DNA of 64,000 nucleotides from a virus, in IMG/VR virus record IMGVR_UViG_3300009182_000052, positions 1-64,000 of that record. The stretch is one strand, 5' to 3'. The notes beneath the pieces were generated by a model. That model worked only from the letters and a program-made list of their open reading frames with translations, ran no database searches and was not told where the DNA came from. This document shows, in pieces, positions 36,504 through 45,105 of the stretch (its first letter is position 1; each line of letters starts with the position of its first letter). A program made the position numbers and the translations under genes.

Positions 36504-38855
36504 ATGGACGCTATTAAAATTATCTCCCAGGATCTTTTTGACAAGATCAGAAGCCGCTTCTCAAACCTAGAAATGGGCGATGATGCAGGTGGTGTTACAA
36601 TTGACCCCTCGAGTGCTTACTACTTTGATTTCGATTTTGTTGTAGAAGGCACAAATTTAGGACGAGTCAGCATCAGCTTAGGTGATCTAGGCAGCTTGAA
36701 AGTATATTACAGCCAAGGTATCACTGAAAATCAAGATGATCCTGTTAAGAAATATTGGTACAGTTTCTTGCGTGAAATGAGATTTTTCGCCATGCGCAGA
36801 AAACTTAGATTTGATACAAGAGACATAACTAAAACGAATCTCGATAAAAACGATTTTCAACATTTGGCCGCTACACAAGGCCCTAAGGAAGAACCAGAAA
36901 TGACCACTATGAACGAATCCCGTTGGAGCGAAAAAAGCTCACGTAAAACTAGCCGTGCTGTTCAAGGCAAGACTGAAGTTATTGTGCGCCACGCAAATCC
37001 AGTAGACGAAACATACGCAGGCGCCCGTAGTCAGCGTAAAAATATCAAAGCAATTTTTATTCAAAATTGTGATGGCGAAAGATTCAAATATCCATTTATT
37101 CATCCGGCAGGTGCGTTTGCCATGGCACAACATGTGGACCACGGCGGTACTCCTCATGATCCAGCAGGCAAGGCCATCATCGACATGAGCGAACAAATTG
37201 CCAAGTTAGGTGAATTTCATCGTAAAGTAAACTCAGCAACCCTACATCCTGATGCAACTGGCATCACTGAGCGTGCAATGGCACACCTGTCAGAATTAAA
37301 GAACCGTGTGGGCATGTTGAGCAAGCGTCATCACTATCAACAATGGATGTCGGAATTCCAAGAGCCGCAAGATGCAGCAGTGACTGAATTGGATGCCGTC
37401 ACCATGGAAGATTACAAGAGCAAATTTACACAAACTAGTTTCCAAGAAGAACTATCGGGTTACTTCCCATTACTGCACAGAATTATGGGTGAGGCTAATA
37501 CCGTTGACCTCGAAGAATTTGTCAAAGAATCTAACGAAGACACGAATAGATTAGGAATTGGCCAACAAATGGCGCGTGATGGAATAAAATACAGTCCAGA
37601 CAAAGAAAACGAACTTATTGATTTAATGGTTCAATACATGAAGAAAAATGGAATGAGTTCAAAAGAGATTCGATATCGTTTAAATTACGATGAGGATTAC
37701 ATTCCTGATCAACTCAGCGACTTGCCAAAAGAAGGTAGTAGTGAAGAACCACCGTTTGAACCAGACACAACATCCAACTTCAACAAACCAAACAATCCAA
37801 ATCGTACAGGCATGGATTCTGCTCGAGCATTGGCACAGCGCGGAATGTCTCCAGCAGAAAGCATTAATGCTTTTGAAGAATGGGCAACCGCCACAGAGAG
37901 TGGTGAGATCACCGATGACCAAATAGGACAATTGGCTGACGCAGTTGCCAAATTACCCACGGGAGATGATGGTAAGCCAGAATTGAAGTTGGGTCAGGAT
38001 GGCAGCGAAGCTATCATGTTCTTTAGTGACTATGGCTTAGACAACATGGATCTTCAGACTAAATTAAAAGATGCTGCCAGTGGCGATGAGAATGCAGACC
38101 CATTCCAAGTGTTGAAATCTTGGGCTGAGGATGATCATAACTATCCGGGACTAATGCAACGCATGGGAATGACTGACACCGAACAGCCGCCCGGTCAAGA
38201 ACCAGCAGCAGAGCCTGCACCAGAGCCTGAAGCAGATCCAGCAGCAGCTCCTCCTGAGCAAGGTGAAGAAGATTCGGGAGAAGAGCCGGAGCAACCACAG
38301 GGCACTATGTTTGAAGAAATTGCCAAACTAGTCAGTGGACGCTTTAATAGAGACAACATGCAAGTTGGTGCATTCAACGGCAAGGAAAATATTGCTTTAG
38401 AAGTTAAGAAAGAAATTTCCGAAAAGTTTGGCGAGCAAGCTGGCGAAATGTCTGAACAACTGGCATTGCAGTTTATGGAAAAATTAAGTAAAGAACGAGA
38501 CCACGGACCAGTGGGTGACGATGGATTGGCGCGTATTAGAGAAATCATGCGTCACATGGGCGCTAAGGTAGAAGCCATCGGTGATGTGACCACTAACGGT
38601 CATGCTCCTGGTAACAATATTATGACATCAGCAGAGGAAGGTATCCTAAGCAAAGCTAGAGAGATTGGTAAAAAAGTGCTAGATCGAGTTGCACCCGGCG
38701 ATGATGAATTACTACGCCAATTGCAAAAAAGTGCAGGCGTTCCATCACATGCTCAACACGGCAAGCCGCCGATGGCTAGTCCAAATCGTAGACAGCAACA
38801 ACAAGAAAGCGCCGAATTTGCAGATATTTTGAAGCTGTCCGGATTGGCAAAATAA
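36504..38855 (+). CDS. Large conserved hypothetical protein after the terminase gene, probably virion-associated
   Basis: This protein has 783 residues. The N-terminal 105 residues form an alpha/beta domain (YYFDFDFVVEGTNLGRVSIS, KVYYSQGITE, SFLREMRFFAMRRKLRFDT). A basic linker is followed by a second domain with VIVRHANPVDETYAGARSQ and RFKYPFIHPAGAFAMAQHV. The middle is helical and acidic, with a Pro/Glu-rich spacer near residues 565-595. The C-terminus ends EFADILKLSGLAK, close to ELNDILKL in the 187-residue protein upstream of gp17. I recall homologues in uncultured marine T4-like phages without function. The late-type promoter and neighbours suggest a head or packaging-associated role. 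No catalytic motif is recognised. Confidence 0.5.
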   Translation: MDAIKIISQDLFDKIRSRFSNLEMGDDAGGVTIDPSSAYYFDFDFVVEGTNLGRVSISLGDLGSLKVYYSQGITENQDDPVKKYWYSFLREMRFFAMRRKLRFDTRDITKTNLDKNDFQHLAATQGPKEEPEMTTMNESRWSEKSSRKTSRAVQGKTEVIVRHANPVDETYAGARSQRKNIKAIFIQNCDGERFKYPFIHPAGAFAMAQHVDHGGTPHDPAGKAIIDMSEQIAKLGEFHRKVNSATLHPDATGITERAMAHLSELKNRVGMLSKRHHYQQWMSEFQEPQDAAVTELDAVTMEDYKSKFTQTSFQEELSGYFPLLHRIMGEANTVDLEEFVKESNEDTNRLGIGQQMARDGIKYSPDKENELIDLMVQYMKKNGMSSKEIRYRLNYDEDYIPDQLSDLPKEGSSEEPPFEPDTTSNFNKPNNPNRTGMDSARALAQRGMSPAESINAFEEWATATESGEITDDQIGQLADAVAKLPTGDDGKPELKLGQDGSEAIMFFSDYGLDNMDLQTKLKDAASGDENADPFQVLKSWAEDDHNYPGLMQRMGMTDTEQPPGQEPAAEPAPEPEADPAAAPPEQGEEDSGEEPEQPQGTMFEEIAKLVSGRFNRDNMQVGAFNGKENIALEVKKEISEKFGEQAGEMSEQLALQFMEKLSKERDHGPVGDDGLARIREIMRHMGAKVEAIGDVTTNGHAPGNNIMTSAEEGILSKAREIGKKVLDRVAPGDDELLRQLQKSAGVPSHAQHGKPPMASPNRRQQQQESAEFADILKLSGLAK

Positions 38856-38886
38856 CCCAAATTATTGCACCTTTTTAGGTTGCAGG

Positions 38887-38894
38887 TATAAATA
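38887..38894 (+). promoter_or_regulatory. Exact T4 late consensus TATAAATA
   Basis: This is an exact match to the T4 late -10 octamer in the 135-bp gap before gp32. A terminator-like hairpin starts 2 nt later, so whether it is used is uncertain. Confidence 0.45.
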
Positions 38895-38895
38895 G

Positions 38896-38930
38896 ATGTG
38901 TGTATACTTAATGGTATGCACACATTTTTC
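38896..38930 (+). terminator. Rho-independent terminator between the structural and replication blocks
   Basis: ATGTGTGTATAC (38896-38907), loop TTAATG and GTATGCACACAT (38914-38925) form a 12-bp stem with one G-U pair, followed by a T run. It separates the late morphogenesis block from gp32. Confidence 0.8.
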
Positions 38931-38941
38931 TTTTTAGTCAG

Positions 38942-38970
38942 TTGGCTAGAAAGAAGAGGCATAATATAAC
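38942..38970 (+). promoter_or_regulatory. Possible host-type promoter of gp32
   Basis: TTGGCT (38942-38947) and TATAAC (38965-38970) are 17 nt apart. A TAAGGA ribosome site (38977-38982) precedes the gp32 ATG. Both elements are imperfect. The position after a terminator supports a new transcript start. Confidence 0.4.
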
Positions 38971-38990
38971 ATTTATTAAGGAAAAACATT

Positions 38991-39986
38991 ATGGCAACTT
39001 TAGCAGAAATTCGCGCGAAGCTACAAGCTTCTTCACAACAAAATACTGGCACAGGCGGTGGAGACAATGGCATATTTGCCCATTGGAACATTGCAGAGGG
39101 ACAAACAGCAACAGTTCGTTTCCTTCCAGACGCAGATACTAACAATACTTTTTTCTGGATTGAACGTGCAATGATCAAATTGCCCTTCGCCGGAGTCAAA
39201 GGTGACACCAACAGCAAACCCGTTACTGTGCAGGTTCCTTGTATGGAAATGTGGGGAGAGCAATGCCCAGTATTGACAGAAGTCCGTCCGTGGTTCAAAG
39301 ACAAATCTTTGGAAGATATGGGTCGCAAGTACTGGAAAAAGAAAAGTTACTTGTTCCAAGGACTTGTAATCAATTCACAAATGCAGGAAGACAAAGTTCC
39401 TGAAAATCCAATCCGTCGCTTTATCATGAGCAGCCAAATTTTTAACATTGTTAAGAATGCACTGATGGATAATGAGATTGAAGAAATGCCCACTGACTTT
39501 GTTCGTGGCTTGGATTTCAAGATCGCAAAAACATCTAAGGGTGGTTATGCTGACTATACAACATCCAGCTGGTCACGTCGTGAACGTGCATTGACTACTG
39601 ACGAATTGGCAGCAGTCAAGCAGTATGGTTTGTTTGATTTGAAATCGTTCCTTCCTAAGAAGCCTAACGATGCAGAATTAAACTGCATTAAAGAAATGTT
39701 CACAGCATCAGTGGATGGTGAAGCATTTGATATGGATCGTTGGGGACAATACTACAAACCCGATGGTATGAAAGGTAACTTCCAAGCACGTAACGAAGCG
39801 GCAGCGCCAGCAGCTCGTCCTGCTCCAGTAGCAGCACCAATTGAGGATGACGATATCCCTTTTGAACCTGCGGCAGCAACACCCGCTAAAGTGGTTGCAT
39901 CAGAAGCAGCCAAACCAGCAGGCGAAGCAGGTTCACGTGCAGCAGACATTATTGCAATGATTCGCAATCGTCAGCAAGCTCAATAA
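38991..39986 (+). CDS. 32: Single-stranded DNA-binding protein gp32
   Basis: The protein has 331 residues (T4: 301). A short N-terminal cooperative region (LAEIRAKLQ) precedes the core: WNIAEGQTATVRFLPDAD, corresponding to T4 GQAVIRFLPS. A Cys pair at 84 and 92 (CMEMWGEQCPV) and then YWKKKSYLFQGLVI correspond to the zinc and OB-fold parts. The C-terminus has an Ala/Pro linker and an acidic segment (IEDDDIPFE), as expected for the tail that recruits replication partners, but continues to a basic end (MIRNRQQAQ). gp32 coats single-stranded DNA in replication, recombination and repair. uvsX follows after 14 bp. Confidence 0.85.
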   Translation: MATLAEIRAKLQASSQQNTGTGGGDNGIFAHWNIAEGQTATVRFLPDADTNNTFFWIERAMIKLPFAGVKGDTNSKPVTVQVPCMEMWGEQCPVLTEVRPWFKDKSLEDMGRKYWKKKSYLFQGLVINSQMQEDKVPENPIRRFIMSSQIFNIVKNALMDNEIEEMPTDFVRGLDFKIAKTSKGGYADYTTSSWSRRERALTTDELAAVKQYGLFDLKSFLPKKPNDAELNCIKEMFTASVDGEAFDMDRWGQYYKPDGMKGNFQARNEAAAPAARPAPVAAPIEDDDIPFEPAAATPAKVVASEAAKPAGEAGSRAADIIAMIRNRQQAQ

Positions 39987-40000
39987 TTAGGAGATAGACA

Positions 40001-41056
40001 ATGGGAAAGGCTTTTGATATAAGCAAGTTCCGGAAGTCTATCACTAAGTCTATTGATGGACTTGGTATTGGATTTAACGATCCAACTGATTGGATTTCTA
40101 CCGGAAACTATGCATTAAACTATCTCATCTCGGGGGACTTCTTTAGGGGAGTTCCTTTAGGTAAGGTTACGGTGTTCGCTGGCGAAAGTGGTGCTGGAAA
40201 GAGTTATATCTGTTCTGGAAACATTATTCGACATGCCCAAGAAGCGGGTATATTTGTTATCTTAGTTGATAGCGAAAATGCGCTAGACGAAAAATGGTTG
40301 ATTGATTTAGGTGTTGATACTAATGAAGATAAACTGCTAAAACTTAACATGGCCATGATCGATGATGTAGCAAAAACTATATCTGAATTCATGAAAGAAT
40401 ACAAATTGATGCCAGAAGAATCTCGTCCAAAGATTCTTTTTGTCATTGATAGTTTGGGTATGTTGTTGACTCCTACTGATGTGAATCAGTTCGAAGCAGG
40501 CGAGATGAAGGGTGATATGGGCCGCAAGCCCAAGGCACTGACAAGTCTCGTTCGTAACTGCGTGAACATGTTTGGCTCCTGGAATGTTGGTTTAGTTTGT
40601 ACTAATCACACATACGCAAGTCAGGACATGTTTGATCCAGATGACAAAATCTCAGGTGGACAAGGTTTTATCTATGCTAGCTCTATTGTAGTTGCTATGC
40701 GTAAATTGAAATTGAAGACCGACGAAGATGGTAACAAAACTACCACCATAAATGGTATTCGTTCAGCCTGTAAGATTATGAAAACACGCTATGCTAAACC
40801 TTTTGAATCAGTACAAGTTGAGATTCCATATTCGACGGGTATGAGCCCATTTAGTGGTTTAGTTGATTTGTTTGAAGCCAAAGGCAAGTTGAAGAAAGAA
40901 GGCAACAGTCTTGTTTACACAACTAAGGATGGCGAAATCATCAAGCAATTCCGCAAAGCGTGGAACAGTAATGACAAAGATGGACTAACTACAATTATGG
41001 CTGAGTGGGAAGAAACAGCAACACCAATAACTATAGAAGAAACAGAGGAAGCATAA
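40001..41056 (+). CDS. uvsX: RecA-like recombinase UvsX
   Basis: The protein has 351 residues. Walker A FAGESGAGKSY is at residues 59-69, and Walker B ILFVIDSLGM near residue 150. LVCTNHTYASQD matches the L2 region context of T4 UvsX. ISGGQGFIYASSIVV and the C-terminal acidic tail (EEA) complete the family pattern. UvsX forms filaments on ssDNA and catalyses strand exchange for recombination-dependent replication. It lies in the order gp32-uvsX-small gene-uvsY. A strong AGGAGA site is present. The stop TAA overlaps the next ATG (TAATG). Confidence 0.92.
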   Translation: MGKAFDISKFRKSITKSIDGLGIGFNDPTDWISTGNYALNYLISGDFFRGVPLGKVTVFAGESGAGKSYICSGNIIRHAQEAGIFVILVDSENALDEKWLIDLGVDTNEDKLLKLNMAMIDDVAKTISEFMKEYKLMPEESRPKILFVIDSLGMLLTPTDVNQFEAGEMKGDMGRKPKALTSLVRNCVNMFGSWNVGLVCTNHTYASQDMFDPDDKISGGQGFIYASSIVVAMRKLKLKTDEDGNKTTTINGIRSACKIMKTRYAKPFESVQVEIPYSTGMSPFSGLVDLFEAKGKLKKEGNSLVYTTKDGEIIKQFRKAWNSNDKDGLTTIMAEWEETATPITIEETEEA

Positions 41057-41298
41057 TGGAAGAAGATCTAATCATTGAAATCTGGGATGTGTTCAAAGAA
41101 TATATCTCTGATAAAAATAAGGACACCGCTGCAAATCATTTTGTAGATTTCTTATTAGGTAAGGATGTTGAAACTGATGTACTGAAATCATTAGTGGGTT
41201 ATGATTCATCCTTAGATGAAGCAATCGCATTGGTCATCGATGAGGGTGAAATCGATGATTACGAAGACGACGACGGTTACTACGAAGAAGAGGACTAA
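41056..41298 (+). CDS. Small acidic protein coupled to uvsX
   Basis: This 80-residue protein starts at the ATG overlapping the uvsX stop; a longer frame from 41005 lies inside uvsX and is not needed. The sequence contains LIIEIWDVFKEYISDKNKD and AANHFVDFLLGKDVETDVL, ending in a run of Asp/Glu/Tyr. I recall the same short gene next to uvsX in T4-like cyanophages, with no assigned function. The tight coupling on both sides (1-nt overlap with uvsX, 2 nt to uvsY) suggests a role in recombination. Confidence 0.6.
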   Translation: MEEDLIIEIWDVFKEYISDKNKDTAANHFVDFLLGKDVETDVLKSLVGYDSSLDEAIALVIDEGEIDDYEDDDGYYEEED

Positions 41299-41300
41299 CA

Positions 41301-41756
41301 ATGTCCTGGTATGCTAAAGTCAGCAAGGACATAGCACACCTTCCAGATTGTCTAGATCATTACTATAATGAAATAGAACTTGCGCGGCGAGAAGTTAAAA
41401 TCCACGGCAGTGTGGAAAAAGCTTCTGCCGCCTTGCCTGGAATCGTTGAACAGAGATTTAATCAGCTTCAAGAAATTGAAGCTGTATTAGAATATCTTAA
41501 CATCGAACTACGTCGAATCAAATCCAAAACTTTTAGAAAATATCTAGAAAACTATCAACGTGCGCTGAGTAGTAGAGACTGCGAAAAGTTTGCCGAAGGC
41601 GAGCCTGATGTTGTAGATATGGAAAAAGTTATCAACGAGTTTGCCATGTTGAGGAATCAATGGCTGGGCATCATCAAAGGCTTAGACATCAAACAATGGC
41701 AATTGAGCAATATTATCAAATTAAGGGCTGCGGGTCTTGAAGATATCTCATTATGA
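41301..41756 (+). CDS. uvsY: Recombination mediator UvsY-like protein
   Basis: The protein has 151 residues, all helical, as is T4 UvsY (137). It contains IVEQRFNQLQEIEAVLEYLN, then YQRALSSRDCEKFAEGEP, matching T4 LDYYSGRGDGDEFSMDRYEK. It then has DVVDMEKVINEFAMLRNQWLG and IKLRAAGLEDISL, which corresponds to the T4 end (IQDMRAFEAGK). UvsY helps load UvsX on gp32-coated DNA. The position just after uvsX supports the call, though sequence identity to T4 is low. Confidence 0.65.
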   Translation: MSWYAKVSKDIAHLPDCLDHYYNEIELARREVKIHGSVEKASAALPGIVEQRFNQLQEIEAVLEYLNIELRRIKSKTFRKYLENYQRALSSRDCEKFAEGEPDVVDMEKVINEFAMLRNQWLGIIKGLDIKQWQLSNIIKLRAAGLEDISL

Positions 41757-41765
41757 GTGTATAAT
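41737..41765 (+). promoter_or_regulatory. Host-type promoter TTGAAG-N17-TATAAT, leaderless
   Basis: TTGAAG at 41737-41742 and TATAAT at 41760-41765 are 17 nt apart, and the next ATG is at 41772. The predicted start point coincides with the ATG. The promoter lies over the uvsY 3' end, and no Shine-Dalgarno is present. Confidence 0.65.
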
Positions 41766-41771
41766 AGTGCT

Positions 41772-42956
41772 ATGTACATTGAAGACTTAATCATATCTCT
41801 AATACACAATCGTGTGCCAGTGAACGCATGGGATAAGGGTGTTGTTGTCAGCTTCTACACACAGATCCACGATCTTACCGGCTTCACTGAAAAGCAGTCG
41901 GCATTGGCTTTGAGAATATGTAAAAGATATGCTTCATCTCTTTCCTTACACGCCAAACAAGATGTTACGCCATTTTTAGAAAATCCAAAATTTCGTAATA
42001 CAATTAGGAAATCAGTGAACAGTCGAATTATTAAAATAGTTGATGATGAATACTTACATCGAGTTATCGAAGTTAATTTTCCCTATGATGAGAAAATGAT
42101 TGCAGAAATCAGAGAATTCAAAAATCAAAATCATGATAATCTTGTGGTATGGAGCAAGGAAAAGTCTTCATGGTCGTTCTGTTTGAATGAGCCAAACATT
42201 AAATTCTTATCAGATCATTTTAAAAATACTGGTGCTGATATTGATATGGAATTTCAAAATTACTCCGATCAGTTAGAACCAATTGTTTCTAATCTTCAAA
42301 ATCATATTCCCATGTTGACTGCTAGAGATGGGAGATTGGCTATTACTAACGCTCCTAAAACTATGCCAGAAATCAAAACTGGAAATATATTAGAAGCAGT
42401 ATTTGCTGCTAGACAGTATGGTATTACCATGTGGGATGAAACGATTGATGATTTTATAAACAGCGATTATGTCGATGAATCCACTAGGGAATTCTTGAAA
42501 TCAGATTATCGAGCTACAACTAAGTTATCAGCGGATGGAAATGGCATCTGTTGTTTAGGAAACATGGCGAGATTTTTAGGACCAATGTTGTTTATCATTC
42601 CGGGCGGAAGCGAATACCGTAAGATACAGCAAATACATACTGTGCTAAGTGATATAGGAATAACCGATAAAAAAATGAGTGTTTTGTTCAGATTAAGCAG
42701 CGAAACCGGCAGAGAATTTAATGATTTTGTTAAAAATCATTCATTAAATAACCCTATTTCTGAAGAGACACAGGTAGTGTTTGTAAGTGGTAAGTTACCT
42801 AAACCATTGATTGAATCTGGAATACGATTCAACAGCGTGGTGAATGTTGGATTTAATAATGCCCATTATACCCTAAGAGAATATGCAAAAAATCATCAAA
42901 ATGTAGTATACTTTGAACTAGAAAAACAAAAGGGATCAGATTTTGGCCACATGTAA
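41772..42956 (+). CDS. Uncharacterised protein upstream of uvsW, possibly helicase-associated
   Basis: This 394-residue protein starts at ATG 41772; a GTG five codons earlier overlaps the -10 and is less likely. Residues about 5-70 resemble a small helical module (LSLHAKQDVTPFLENPKFRN). Residues about 88-140 (RVIEVNFPYDEKMIAEIREF, WSKEKSSWSFCLNEPNIKFL) resemble the HARP-type strand pattern seen before some SF2 helicases. The C-terminal part (QVVFVSGKLPKPLIESGIRF to NVVYFEL) looks like a nucleotide-binding-type alpha/beta fold without Walker motifs. It overlaps uvsW by 14 bp. A recombination or remodelling role is inferred from context. Confidence 0.45.
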   Translation: MYIEDLIISLIHNRVPVNAWDKGVVVSFYTQIHDLTGFTEKQSALALRICKRYASSLSLHAKQDVTPFLENPKFRNTIRKSVNSRIIKIVDDEYLHRVIEVNFPYDEKMIAEIREFKNQNHDNLVVWSKEKSSWSFCLNEPNIKFLSDHFKNTGADIDMEFQNYSDQLEPIVSNLQNHIPMLTARDGRLAITNAPKTMPEIKTGNILEAVFAARQYGITMWDETIDDFINSDYVDESTREFLKSDYRATTKLSADGNGICCLGNMARFLGPMLFIIPGGSEYRKIQQIHTVLSDIGITDKKMSVLFRLSSETGREFNDFVKNHSLNNPISEETQVVFVSGKLPKPLIESGIRFNSVVNVGFNNAHYTLREYAKNHQNVVYFELEKQKGSDFGHM

Positions 42957-44403
42957 AGTTGTTATTAAAGATGAAGTCAATGTTAAGATAGAAAATCTAG
43001 ACTTAGATACACGCAAGGCATTGGTCAAAAAATTCAAATATGAGGATCCATCTGCTCGATTTAGGCCCAGCTATAAACTAGGTAGGTGGGATGGTAGCAT
43101 CAGCTTCTTTGGATTAGGCGGTACTACCTATATGAGTATGCTAGGTCCGGTGTTAGAATATCTAGAAAGCAAGAATTTTTACATCGAAGTAGAAGATCAT
43201 CGAACTAGTGAGCCCTTAGAATTTCCTGAAATCTTTGAGGACTTTTGGGGAGACCAAACATGGCCCGAAGGACATAGATTTGCCGGAGAGAAGATTGTGC
43301 TGCGCGATGACCAAGTGGATGTTATCAATAAATTTTTAGCCAATCCTCAATGCATTCAAGAAATTGCCACAGGATTTGGTAAAACTATTACTACTGCCAC
43401 GCTGTCGAAGATTTGTGAAAAGTATGGACGCACTATAACTATCGTTCCAAACAAAAGTCTAGTGGAACAAACTGAAGAGGATTTTGTCAACTGTCAATTA
43501 GATGTAGGTGTGTATTACGGTGATAGGAAAGATCTAGACAAGACGCATACAATTTGTACCTGGCAGAGTTTGAACATACTAGATAAAAATTCTAAAAATT
43601 GGGACGAAGCGGCGTGTGCTCGATTAGAAATGTTATTGGATAATGTACAATGCGTTATGGTCGATGAAGTGCATATGGCCAAAGCTGAAGTGTTAAAAAA
43701 TCTACTGACTCGCAATCTTTCAAGGACACCAATTCGGTGGGGATTGACTGGCACTATACCCAAAGCCGAACATGAGTTCCAAAGCATCCGTGCAAGTTTG
43801 GGCGAGGTAGTTAATAGAGTTGCTGCACATACTCTACAAGAGGCCGGAGTGCTTAGTAACTGCCATGTCAATATTATACAAACCGCTGAATGGAAAGAGT
43901 TCGGTAGTTATGCGGAAGAACTGAAATATCTAGTAACTGATCCAACTCGCATGAATTATTTGTGCTCATTGATACAGGGAATTTCAGAAACGGGAAATAC
44001 ACTGGTCTTAGTCAATAGGATCGAGTCTGGCAAAACTATGGCAGAGAAATTAACTGATGCAGTATTTGTATCGGGCGAAGTTAAAACTAAAGATAGAAAA
44101 GCAGAATATGATGAAATTAAGACAGTTGACAATAAGATTATTGTGGCGACTTACGGTGTGGCCGCTGTGGGTATTAATATTCCTAGGATTTTTAATCTGG
44201 TTCTTCTGGAGCCCGGAAAGAGCTTTGTACGAGTTATACAGTCGATTGGGCGAGGTATTCGAAAAGCAGACGACAAAGATTTCGTAACTATCTGGGATGT
44301 AACAGCAGCCAGCAAATACGCCAAACGTCACCTGACAGAAAGAAAGAGATTTTATAAAGAAGCCAAATATCCATTTACGATTGAAAAAGTAAAATATGTA
44401 TAA
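42943..44403 (+). CDS. uvsW: Recombination DNA/RNA helicase UvsW
   Basis: The protein has 486 residues (T4: 503). The N-terminal domain RFRPSYKLGRWDGSISFFG corresponds to T4 RFNPRFRYGNWDGRIRLLD. Superfamily 2 motifs follow: ATGFGKTIT (142-150), TIVPNKSLVEQTEEDF, TWQSL, DEVH (241-244), GLTGTIP, VFVSGEVKTKDR, ATYGVAAVGINIP and QSIGRGIRK. UvsW unwinds and migrates branched DNA, and in T4 it shuts off origin replication. The start is a TTG inside the upstream gene; no closer ATG would keep the N-terminal motif, so a rare start and translational coupling are likely. Confidence 0.9.
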   Translation: MATCKVVIKDEVNVKIENLDLDTRKALVKKFKYEDPSARFRPSYKLGRWDGSISFFGLGGTTYMSMLGPVLEYLESKNFYIEVEDHRTSEPLEFPEIFEDFWGDQTWPEGHRFAGEKIVLRDDQVDVINKFLANPQCIQEIATGFGKTITTATLSKICEKYGRTITIVPNKSLVEQTEEDFVNCQLDVGVYYGDRKDLDKTHTICTWQSLNILDKNSKNWDEAACARLEMLLDNVQCVMVDEVHMAKAEVLKNLLTRNLSRTPIRWGLTGTIPKAEHEFQSIRASLGEVVNRVAAHTLQEAGVLSNCHVNIIQTAEWKEFGSYAEELKYLVTDPTRMNYLCSLIQGISETGNTLVLVNRIESGKTMAEKLTDAVFVSGEVKTKDRKAEYDEIKTVDNKIIVATYGVAAVGINIPRIFNLVLLEPGKSFVRVIQSIGRGIRKADDKDFVTIWDVTAASKYAKRHLTERKRFYKEAKYPFTIEKVKYV

Positions 44404-45103
44404 CATCTTTAAGAAAAAAGAAAAACTAAAAATAGACATTTACGGACCGTGTGGCCAACTGATAGATATGTTTCCACCTACCTTGATGAAGGAGTCGTTG
44501 CCAAAATGGTTTGGTAATTTGTCTAATAAACAGAAGCCATATAAAACTGTAAAGGGCTGTCCGGGGCTACATCATCTATATGGCAAGGGTATTTCATTGC
44601 CCTTGTGGTCGGACTATTCTATAGAAATTGGAGAAACTAGTATTGAAAATATTGATTGGCCAAAAAAATCCAATCAGGTGGGTGCAACAGCGCATGACTT
44701 GGAATTACAAGCGCCCGGTGCTTGGCCCGGTTATAAGAGTATTAAATTTTCAAGCCCGTGGTTTTTCTCCTGCAAAGAACCTGTACCATTTGTATGGGTT
44801 CAGAATGTTTGGTCGTACGAAGACCCACAACAATTTACCGTAGTGCCGGGTATGACTGAATTTAAATATACACACCAAACACATATCAATACATTATGGA
44901 AAACTGACGGGAAACCTAGAAAAGAAATATTAAAAGCAGGAACTCCGATGGTTCAACTGGTACCTTTAACTGAGCGTCCTATCGAACTATCATTCAACGT
45001 GATGACCGAAGAAATTTTCAACCAAAAATTTATGGTTTGGGATTTTACATTCGCTGCATTCTATGCAAAATCAAAATTTGCAATTAACAAAAACGAAACA
45101 TAA
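44396..45103 (+). CDS. Conserved hypothetical protein after uvsW
   Basis: This 235-residue protein has its start overlapping the uvsW stop by 8 bp. It begins with a basic helix (MYNIFKKKEKLKIDIYG) and contains TLMKESLPKWFGNL, GCPGLHHLYGKGISLPLWSD, FSSPWFFSCKEPVPFVWVQN and GTPMVQLVPLTERPIEL. The many aromatic residues and beta strands suggest a compact globular protein. I recall similar proteins in T4-like aquatic phages, always unnamed. No catalytic motif is recognised. The coupling to uvsW suggests expression with replication and recombination genes. Confidence 0.5.
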   Translation: MYNIFKKKEKLKIDIYGPCGQLIDMFPPTLMKESLPKWFGNLSNKQKPYKTVKGCPGLHHLYGKGISLPLWSDYSIEIGETSIENIDWPKKSNQVGATAHDLELQAPGAWPGYKSIKFSSPWFFSCKEPVPFVWVQNVWSYEDPQQFTVVPGMTEFKYTHQTHINTLWKTDGKPRKEILKAGTPMVQLVPLTERPIELSFNVMTEEIFNQKFMVWDFTFAAFYAKSKFAINKNET

Positions 45104-45105
45104 CT

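Noticed and set aside
41005-41055. N-terminal extension of the small gene after uvsX
   Set aside because: It lies inside uvsX in another frame; the TAATG overlap start at 41056 is the natural one.
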